Below the pieces are notes generated by a model. It did no database searches. It saw only the letters and a list, made by a program, of their open reading frames with translations, and was not told where the DNA came from. Source: Kiritimatiellales bacterium (GTDB lineage: Bacteria > Verrucomicrobiota > Kiritimatiellia > Kiritimatiellales > Pontiellaceae). From it: a stretch of DNA of 6,260 nt. The translations under genes and the position numbers were made by a program. Below are positions 1 to 4,405 of the stretch, piece by piece (position 1 is the stretch's first letter; each line of letters opens with the position of its first letter). Location: contig WFRA01000401.1 in the NCBI GenBank assembly GCA_015486775.1, positions 1-6,260 on the forward strand. Direction: 5' to 3'.

Positions 1-106
1 CATCCATTCCGCCTTCGAGCAACGCCTCGGCCAGCGGCTCCGCATCGTTGGCATCTTCGATCACAATCACCGGAATCACTGGCCGTTTCAAAAGTTTGCT
101 TAGCAT
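1..106 (-). CDS. eda: KDPG aldolase (2-dehydro-3-deoxyphosphogluconate aldolase), N-terminal part only
   Basis: Seen: an open frame starts at ATG 106-104 and runs off the left edge after 35 codons. It reads MLSKLLKRPVIPVIVIEDAN and continues with a stretch ending LAEALLEGGMD. The pattern P-V-[IV]-P-V-[IV]-V followed by A-x-P-L-A-x-A-L-x-x-G-G matches the first strand and helix of the KDPG/KHG aldolase TIM barrel (E. coli Eda has PVVPVIVV and MAKALVAGGV). An AGGAG sits 7 bases upstream of the ATG and fixes the start. Known of the family: it cleaves 2-keto-3-deoxy-6-phosphogluconate to pyruvate and glyceraldehyde-3-phosphate in the cytoplasm, with a Schiff-base lysine that lies outside this window. 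Context: the start is 34 bases after the stop of the KDG kinase gene on the same strand, and the kinase makes its substrate, so the two are probably one transcript. The catalytic residues are not visible, so a related KHG or DgoA-type aldolase cannot be excluded. Confidence 0.85.
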   Translation of the reverse strand, partial: MLSKLLKRPVIPVIVIEDANDAEPLAEALLEGGMD

Positions 107-140
107 ATCATTTCTCCTGTTCGGGCAGATCTATCTCGCC

Positions 141-1241
141 CTACCGATCCACCCGCGCCCCGGCACCAGCAACGATTTTTTCAACTTCCGCGAGCGAGGC
201 CATGGTGGTGTCGCCGGGCGTGGTCATAGCTAGCGCCCCGTGGGCGGCACCATATTCGATCGCCTGCTGCGGGCTGTCGAGTTCCATCAACCCATAGATA
301 AATCCCGAGGCAAAACTGTCGCCGCCGCCGACGCGGTCCAGAATTTCAAGTTCCGGGCGTGGCGTTGCGGTGTGGAACTCGCCGTCGACCCAGCACATGG
401 CACCCCAGTCGTTCACGGTGGCGGTTTTCACGCCGCGCATCGTGGTGGCGGTCGCCTTGAAGTTCGGGAACTCGGCCACCGCCGCGGCAATCATTTTCAA
501 AAACGAGTTCACATCGAGGTCGGTCAGGTTTTCGTCGGTACCCTCGACTTCGAAACCGAGGCAGGCGGTAAAATCCTCTTCGTTGCCGATCATCACATCA
601 ACGTACCGGGCAATCTCGCGGTTGATTTCGCGGCACTTCTCCAGCCCGCCGAATCCCTTCCAGAGCGACGGGCGGTAGTTGAGATCGTACGAGACGATGG
701 TACCATGCTTCTTGGCGGCCTGAGCGGCCTCGATCACCACCTCGCCGGTGGTCTCGGAGAGCGCGGCAAAGATGCCGCCGGTGTGGAACCAGCGCACGCC
801 AAGCGTTCCGAAAATATGCTCCCAGTCGATATCGCCCGGCTTGAGCCGCGAGGCGGCCGTGTTGCCCCGATCGGAGCAGCCCACCGCGCCGCGAATTCCA
901 AAGCCGCGCTCGGTAAAATTGAGACCATTGCGCACCGTGCGGCCAATGCCGTCGTAGTCCATCCATTGGATGAGCGAGGTATCCACCCCACCCTGCAGGA
1001 TAAAATCCTCCATCAGCAGGCCAATCTCGTTTTTGGCAAATGCGGTCACCACTGCCGCCCGCTGGCCAAAGCAGCGGCGCAGTCCGCGCGCCACATTGTA
1101 TTCGCCGCCGCCTTCCCAAGCCTGGAACTTCCGCGCGGTGCGGATGCGCCCCTCGCCGGGGTCGAGGCGAAGCATCACCTCGCCCAGCGACAAAATATCG
1201 TAGCGGCACTCCGCCACGTCCCTGACCTTCAAAACACTCAT
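141..1241 (-). CDS. kdgK: PfkB-family sugar kinase, probable 2-keto-3-deoxygluconate (KDG) kinase
   Basis: The 366-residue cytoplasmic protein is a ribokinase/PfkB kinase. Visible motifs are: GEVMLRLDPGEG (20-31), the substrate-side opening of the fold; GGGEYNVARGL (44-54), the first PfkB signature region; DLNYRPSLW (186-194), typical of KDG kinases; and DRVGGGDSFASGF (302-314), the ATP/anion-hole signature with catalytic base Asp308. A late MTTPGDT (339-345) is also typical of these kinases. The signature has Arg-Val where the generic pattern has Thr-x; I believe this is usual in one branch of KDG kinases. E. coli KdgK is shorter (about 309 residues). The start is set by AAGGAG at 1249-1254, about 7 bases before the ATG. 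Inferred role: ATP-dependent phosphorylation of KDG from uronate (pectin, alginate) or Entner-Doudoroff-type breakdown to KDPG, which the next gene (KDPG aldolase) cleaves. The neighbour is the main reason for naming the substrate; another ketose is possible. Confidence 0.88.
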   Translation of the reverse strand: MSVLKVRDVAECRYDILSLGEVMLRLDPGEGRIRTARKFQAWEGGGEYNVARGLRRCFGQRAAVVTAFAKNEIGLLMEDFILQGGVDTSLIQWMDYDGIGRTVRNGLNFTERGFGIRGAVGCSDRGNTAASRLKPGDIDWEHIFGTLGVRWFHTGGIFAALSETTGEVVIEAAQAAKKHGTIVSYDLNYRPSLWKGFGGLEKCREINREIARYVDVMIGNEEDFTACLGFEVEGTDENLTDLDVNSFLKMIAAAVAEFPNFKATATTMRGVKTATVNDWGAMCWVDGEFHTATPRPELEILDRVGGGDSFASGFIYGLMELDSPQQAIEYGAAHGALAMTTPGDTTMASLAEVEKIVAGAGARVDR

Positions 1242-1256
1242 TTCCGAACTCCTTTG

Positions 1257-1508
1257 TTATTCAACCGAAAGATAAAAAACCAAACTCAGCAGATAGCCGC
1301 TCAGGCCGACCAGCAGCAAAACCATGGCGACGCGGTAGAATTTTGTCCGCAGGTTTCTCTGCCGCAAATGCAGCAAAAGGGTCTGATCGATGTCCCCGCC
1401 CTTCCACGCCATCATCCACCGCAGGCGCAGCTGCCCGACCACCAGCATGCCATCACCGAATAAAAGCACAAAGCAGAGGCCATAGCCAACAAAGAACCGG
1501 CTCTGCAT
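1257..1508 (-). CDS. Small two-helix membrane protein, function unknown
   Basis: The call is an 83-residue reading frame from ATG 1508-1506 that stops 15 bases before the kinase start. Seen: a hydrophobic segment at about residues 5-25 (FFVGYGLCFVLLFGDGMLVVG), a middle part rich in Arg, Trp and Gln with KGGDIDQ (36-42), and a second hydrophobic segment at about 61-80 (AMVLLLVGLSGYLLSLVFYL). This predicts two membrane spans with a short charged loop. I recognise no family. The same frame stays open upstream to 1859, but that extension is antisense to a better-supported gene and has no membrane character, so I place the start at 1508. No Shine-Dalgarno sequence is visible in front of it, which lowers confidence. 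Its tight spacing to the kinase gene suggests it is the first gene of the same transcript. A role linked to sugar uptake would be a guess. Confidence 0.5.
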   Translation of the reverse strand: MQSRFFVGYGLCFVLLFGDGMLVVGQLRLRWMMAWKGGDIDQTLLLHLRQRNLRTKFYRVAMVLLLVGLSGYLLSLVFYLSVE

Positions 1509-1592
1509 GAGGGACGATAAAATTAACCGAGAATATCTATATAGCAACCGCGCCCATATCGTAAGCTTTGCTTTTAACACGGAGGTAATGAT
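1509..1592. promoter_or_regulatory. Divergent intergenic region, likely promoters for both flanking genes
   Basis: This 84-base stretch separates the leftward sugar-acid cluster from the rightward orphan gene. By hand count it is about 40% G+C, clearly lower than the coding DNA around it, with A+T-rich runs at 1518-1526 and 1532-1543 (contains TATATA at 1538-1543). Any promoters for the two divergent units should lie here. I could not find a convincing -35/-10 pair with correct spacing on either strand, so no individual promoter is named. The right end carries the strong GGAGG (1581-1585) of the gene that starts at 1593. Confidence 0.5.
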
Positions 1593-1853
1593 ATGGGAAA
1601 TACACCTAGAAAAGAAACGATTTTCAATCCACCCGCACGCGTCGGGGAGAGAGCCTATTTTCCGGACATGGATACCTACCGGAAATCCATGCCCAAAGCC
1701 TGGAAGATCCGGATGCGTTCCAGAAAAATCATGCGCCGCATCCTGCGCAAGGTGGCCTGCAAGGAGGCCGAAAACCTCGGCGACATCTCGACGCTGGCCG
1801 ACCCGTCGGTGGTCGATACGCTGATCGAAAGCCGCGCCGCGCAGGACGGGTGA
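1593..1853 (+). CDS. Small basic protein, family not recognised
   Basis: The 86-residue frame starts at ATG 1593 behind a perfect GGAGG at 1581-1585 with a 7-base spacer, the strongest Shine-Dalgarno in the window, so it is probably a translated gene. Seen: an N-terminal part with Pro and aromatic residues ([20 protein letters not shown], 11-30), then a strongly cationic segment (34-57, including [16 protein letters not shown]), then an acidic, probably helical tail (58-86, [20 protein letters not shown]). There is no signal peptide or membrane segment. The single Cys56 gives no metal-site pattern. The basic stretch could bind nucleic acid or ribosomes, but nothing in the sequence proves it. 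It is followed 101 bases later by hemE on the same strand and could share a transcript with the heme genes, or be its own unit. Overlapping frames on both strands are treated as shadows. Confidence 0.65.
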   Translation: MGNTPRKETIFNPPARVGERAYFPDMDTYRKSMPKAWKIRMRSRKIMRRILRKVACKEAENLGDISTLADPSVVDTLIESRAAQDG

Positions 1854-1919
1854 TCCCAAGGAGAAAAAGGCATCGCGGATTTGTCCGGATTCCCCATCGC
1901 CACAATTGCCGTTGCAAAC

Positions 1920-1948
1920 TTGCCCTCGGTAATTGCATGGGGTATCTT
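1920..1948 (+). promoter_or_regulatory. Candidate promoter placing transcription start at the hemE ATG
   Basis: TTGCCC (1920-1925) and TATCTT (1943-1948) are separated by exactly 17 bases, each matching a sigma-70-type consensus at four of six positions. The expected transcription start, about seven bases on, falls at or next to the chosen hemE ATG (1955). No good Shine-Dalgarno sequence precedes that ATG, so a leaderless hemE message is possible. The match is modest and could be chance; hemE might instead be read from a promoter upstream of 1593. Confidence 0.25.
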
Positions 1949-1954
1949 TTCGGA

Positions 1955-2992
1955 ATGTTGAGACAGACCACCCACCGCGAACGCTTCCTGCAAGCCTGCA
2001 CCTGCCAACCCACCGACCGGCCGCCCCTCTGGATGATGCGCCAAGCTGGGCGGTCGCTCCCCGAATACCGCGAGCTCAAGGAAGGCCTAAAATTTACCGA
2101 GCTGGTCCAAAACCCCGAGCTTGCCGCCGAGGCCACGCTCCAACCCATCCGCCGCTTCGGTTACGACGCGGCCATCATCTTTTCCGACATCCTCGTGATT
2201 TCCGAGGCGCTCGGCCAGCCCTACGAGTTACTCGAACAAGGCGGCGTGAAGGTCAACTTCACGCTTAACTCCAAGGCGGACATCGACCGACTCGATCCCT
2301 CCCGCGTCCACGAGTACATCGCCTACACCCCCGAAGCCATCAAGCTTGCCCGCAAGGAACTCGGCGATGAACGCGCCCTGATCGGCTTTGCCGGATCGCC
2401 CTGGACGCTCGCCTCCTTCATGGTCGAAGGGGGAAGCTCCCGCGAAAACACGCGGTCGCGCGCCCTGCTCCACTCCGAACCCAAACTCTTCCACGCCCTG
2501 CTCGAAAAGATCACCGAAGCCACCATCATCTACCTCAAAGCGCAGATTGCCGCCGGGGCGGACGCCATCCAACTTTTCGACAGCCAGGGCGGAACACTCG
2601 CCCCCAATAAATTCTGGGAAATTTCCGGACATTGGATGCAACGGATCGTCGAGGCCATCGGCGGCAAGGTTCCAACCCTTGTATTTGCCCGAAACGTCCA
2701 CCACAATTGGAACGAAGTGGTACAGACCGGTGCCAGCGTCCTCGGTATCGACTGGGGCATCCGTCTGGCCGATGTCTGCAAAGAGATTCCGGCCGCCGTC
2801 GCCGTTCAGGGCAACCTCGACCCCGCCCTGCTGCTGGCCAGCCCCGAAGCCGCCGCAGCCGAAACCACCCGCATCCTCGAAGAGATGCGCGGGCGCGATG
2901 GATTTATCTTCAACCTCGGCCACGGCGTCCCGCCCGATGCCCGCCTCGAATCCATCCAGGCCGTTGCCCAAACCGTTCAAAACTTTAGATGA
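1955..2992 (+). CDS. hemE: Uroporphyrinogen III decarboxylase
   Basis: The 345-residue cytoplasmic enzyme removes four acetate carboxyls from uroporphyrinogen III to give coproporphyrinogen III. Seen: the first family signature PLWMMRQAGRSLPEYR (24-39), with the substrate-binding arginines; FSDIL (76-80), with Asp78 matching the catalytic Asp (human Asp86); the second signature GFAGSPWTLASFMVEGG (144-160); LFDSQGG (207-213), with Ser210 matching human Ser219; and NLGHGVPP (320-327), with His323 matching human His339. Length and motif order fit the family, and the fold should be a TIM-barrel dimer. Oddity: in the second signature the usual Tyr (human Tyr164) is Phe155. Start: ATG 1955 gives an N-terminus (MLRQTTHRERFLQA) that lines up with other HemE proteins. 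Upstream in-frame starts at 1937 (ATG) and 1850 (GTG) would add 6 or 35 residues without family resemblance, and none of the three has a good Shine-Dalgarno. The 3' end overlaps hemN by four bases. Confidence 0.97.
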   Translation: MLRQTTHRERFLQACTCQPTDRPPLWMMRQAGRSLPEYRELKEGLKFTELVQNPELAAEATLQPIRRFGYDAAIIFSDILVISEALGQPYELLEQGGVKVNFTLNSKADIDRLDPSRVHEYIAYTPEAIKLARKELGDERALIGFAGSPWTLASFMVEGGSSRENTRSRALLHSEPKLFHALLEKITEATIIYLKAQIAAGADAIQLFDSQGGTLAPNKFWEISGHWMQRIVEAIGGKVPTLVFARNVHHNWNEVVQTGASVLGIDWGIRLADVCKEIPAAVAVQGNLDPALLLASPEAAAAETTRILEEMRGRDGFIFNLGHGVPPDARLESIQAVAQTVQNFR

Positions 2993-4341
2993 ATCCGATT
3001 TCCGTCAGCCTCGACCAGCTCCGCAAATACAATGTTCCGGGGCCGCGCTACACCTCGTATCCGCCCGCCACGCACTTTACGGAAAAATTTTATCATACTT
3101 CCGGAAGTGTGATAAAATCGCCGCTCTCGCTCTATTTTCACCTGCCATTCTGCTCCCGCCAGTGCCTCTATTGCGGTTGCACCAATATTGTCACCGGCAA
3201 CCAAAGCAAGAGTGCGGAATACCTCGGCTACCTCGAACGCGAGATGCAGCTACGTTCTCGCTTCGTTGCCGAAGGCTCCGAAACCGTCCAGATCCAGCTC
3301 GGCGGCGGAACCCCCACCTTTTTCCAACCCTCGGAAATCGAGCGGCTCGGCGAAGCGATCCGCGAAAACTTTCCAATGGCTGGAACCGTCGAGACCGGGG
3401 TCGAGATCGACCCGCGCTGCCTGACGATCGAAAAGGTGCAAGCGCTACGCAACGCCGGGTTCAACCGCGCCTCGCTCGGCGTGCAGGACACCAATCCGGA
3501 TGTGCAGAAAACCATCGCCCGCATCCAGCCCTTGGAACAGGTCGCCCAGGCCAACCAATGGCTACGCAACAGCGGGATGGAGTCGATCAACTTCGACCTC
3601 ATCTATGGCCTTCCCGGACAGAGCGTTGAATCGTTCAGTCAAACGATCGACGATGTGCTTTCGCTTTCGCCCGACCGGTTTGCCGTCTACAGCTATGCCC
3701 ACATTCCCTGGATCAAGCCCTTCCAGAAAAGCTTTGAAGGCCTGCTGCCCGATGTAGAGACCAAACTCCAGCTCCTGCAACTCGCCATCGAAAAGCTGAC
3801 CGGCGCGGGCTATGTCTACATCGGCATGGACCACTTCGCCAAGCCTTCCGACGCGATGTCCAAAGCCCTCTTCGACGGAACACTCCAGCGCAACTTCCAG
3901 GGCTACAGCACGCTCAAGGGCGTAGAGCTACACGGCATGGGCATGTCGTCGATCTCGCACACCGGCGGATGCTATTTCCAGAACCAAAAGGAGCTGCCCG
4001 CCTACTATGGAGCGCTTGACGAAGGGCGGCTTCCGCTCCTGCGCGGATATGCCATGACCGCCGAAGACCGCATTCGCTATGATGCCATCATGCACATTAT
4101 GTGCAACCTGTTCATCGACTACCAAAAACTATCCGATCAGCTCGGACTCGATTTCCAAGAACACTTCAAGAACGACATCGCCTCGCTCGACGACCTAGAG
4201 GCCGACGGCCTCGTCCGCCGCGAAGAAAAGGGATTACACGTCACCCCGCTGGGTCGGCTCTTTGTGCGCATCGTCGCCATGCGCTTCGATGCCTACCTGC
4301 AAAACGATCAGCACAAAGGCCGCTACTCCCAAACCGTGTAG
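2989..4341 (+). CDS. hemN: Oxygen-independent coproporphyrinogen III oxidase (radical SAM)
   Basis: The 450-residue enzyme converts coproporphyrinogen III to protoporphyrinogen IX without oxygen, using a [4Fe-4S] cluster and two S-adenosylmethionine molecules (E. coli HemN is 457 residues). Seen: the HemN-specific N-terminus GPRYTSYP (18-25); PLSLYFHLPFC (45-55); the cluster motif C55-x3-C59-x2-C62 plus Cys64; GGGTPT (105-110) for SAM; FDLIYGLPGQ (202-211); GMDHFAKPSDAM (279-290); RNFQGY (301-306); and the C-terminal HemN domain to residue 450. GPRYTSYP and the C-terminal domain separate it from HemW-type heme chaperones. Its ATG overlaps the hemE stop (ATGA), which implies translational coupling; the two enzymes act in succession. 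Oddity: residues 34-43 (FYHTSGSVIK) are encoded by a 32-base palindrome and replace a longer unrelated stretch found in E. coli between FSEDF and PLSLY. All catalytic motifs are intact, so the enzyme is probably active. Confidence 0.97.
   Translation: MNPISVSLDQLRKYNVPGPRYTSYPPATHFTEKFYHTSGSVIKSPLSLYFHLPFCSRQCLYCGCTNIVTGNQSKSAEYLGYLEREMQLRSRFVAEGSETVQIQLGGGTPTFFQPSEIERLGEAIRENFPMAGTVETGVEIDPRCLTIEKVQALRNAGFNRASLGVQDTNPDVQKTIARIQPLEQVAQANQWLRNSGMESINFDLIYGLPGQSVESFSQTIDDVLSLSPDRFAVYSYAHIPWIKPFQKSFEGLLPDVETKLQLLQLAIEKLTGAGYVYIGMDHFAKPSDAMSKALFDGTLQRNFQGYSTLKGVELHGMGMSSISHTGGCYFQNQKELPAYYGALDEGRLPLLRGYAMTAEDRIRYDAIMHIMCNLFIDYQKLSDQLGLDFQEHFKNDIASLDDLEADGLVRREEKGLHVTPLGRLFVRIVAMRFDAYLQNDQHKGRYSQTV
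3087..3118. repeat. 32-base near-perfect palindrome embedded in frame in hemN
   Basis: The left arm ATTTTATCATACTTCC (3087-3102) and right arm GGAAGTGTGATAAAAT (3103-3118) are reverse complements at 15 of 16 positions. The one exception (T3096/G3109) is still a U-G pair in RNA. There is no spacer, so the DNA is a true palindrome, and the transcript could form a 14-bp stem with a CCGG tetraloop. It covers the last base of hemN codon 33 to the first base of codon 44. The arms are A+T-rich at the outside, unlike the flanking hemN sequence. There is no second copy in this window. It could be a mobile palindromic repeat, a protein-binding site, or an RNA structure acting on hemN expression; the sequence alone does not decide. 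Confidence 0.93.
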
Positions 4342-4344
4342 CGC

Positions 4345-4359
4345 TTCCAACGATTGGAA
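4345..4359. repeat. Short inverted repeat just after the hemN stop
   Basis: TTCCAA (4345-4350) and TTGGAA (4354-4359) are perfect inverted repeats around CGA, starting three bases after the hemN stop codon. The hairpin is short (6 bp, 3-base loop) and is followed by AAAATCC instead of a T-run, so it does not look like a classic rho-independent terminator for hemN. On the other strand a TTTT run lies before the hairpin. It may be a binding site, a dispersed genomic motif, or part of a weak convergent terminator. Confidence 0.5.
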
Positions 4360-4366
4360 AATCCGG

Positions 4367-4387
4367 AGGGCAATCCTTACCTGCCCT
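4367..4387. terminator. Weak hairpin between convergent hemN and lptD, possible terminator
   Basis: AGGGCA (4367-4372) and TGCCCT (4382-4387) form a 6-bp stem with a 9-base loop in the 64-base gap between the two convergent genes. On the + strand only TTT follows overall (4386-4389 CTTT); on the - strand, after the stem, the transcript reads on to a TTTT about seven bases later. Its position fits a shared terminator for both genes, but the stem is short and the T-tracts are poor, so rho-dependent ending is equally possible. Confidence 0.3.
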
Positions 4388-4405
4388 TTGCACGGGGGGA
4401 ATGGA

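Noticed and set aside
240..1463. A 407-codon open frame on the + strand
   Set aside because: It is antisense to the KDG kinase, has His/Ala/Arg-rich low-information composition, no recognisable domain and no ribosome site; it is open because of the G+C-rich codons on the other strand.
1509..1859. Upstream extension of the small membrane protein frame on the - strand
   Set aside because: The extension is antisense to the 86-residue gene, which has a strong ribosome site; the extension lacks membrane or domain character.
1850..1954. Longer N-terminus for HemE starting at GTG 1850 or ATG 1937
   Set aside because: The added residues do not resemble HemE N-termini and neither start has a good Shine-Dalgarno. 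The 1850 start would also overlap the previous gene.
2228..2980. A 250-codon open frame on the - strand with Gly/Asp-rich sequence
   Set aside because: It is entirely antisense to hemE and its composition is that of a complement of HemE codons; no start signal.
3370..3385. TTCCAATGGCTGGAA in hemN as a second copy of the 4345-4359 motif
   Set aside because: The arms match imperfectly and the sequence encodes ordinary HemN residues; chance similarity is likely.
2388..3629. A 413-codon open frame on the + strand spanning the hemE-hemN junction
   Set aside because: It is an out-of-frame reading of two certain genes, rich in Pro, Ser, Arg and Ala, with no domain similarity.
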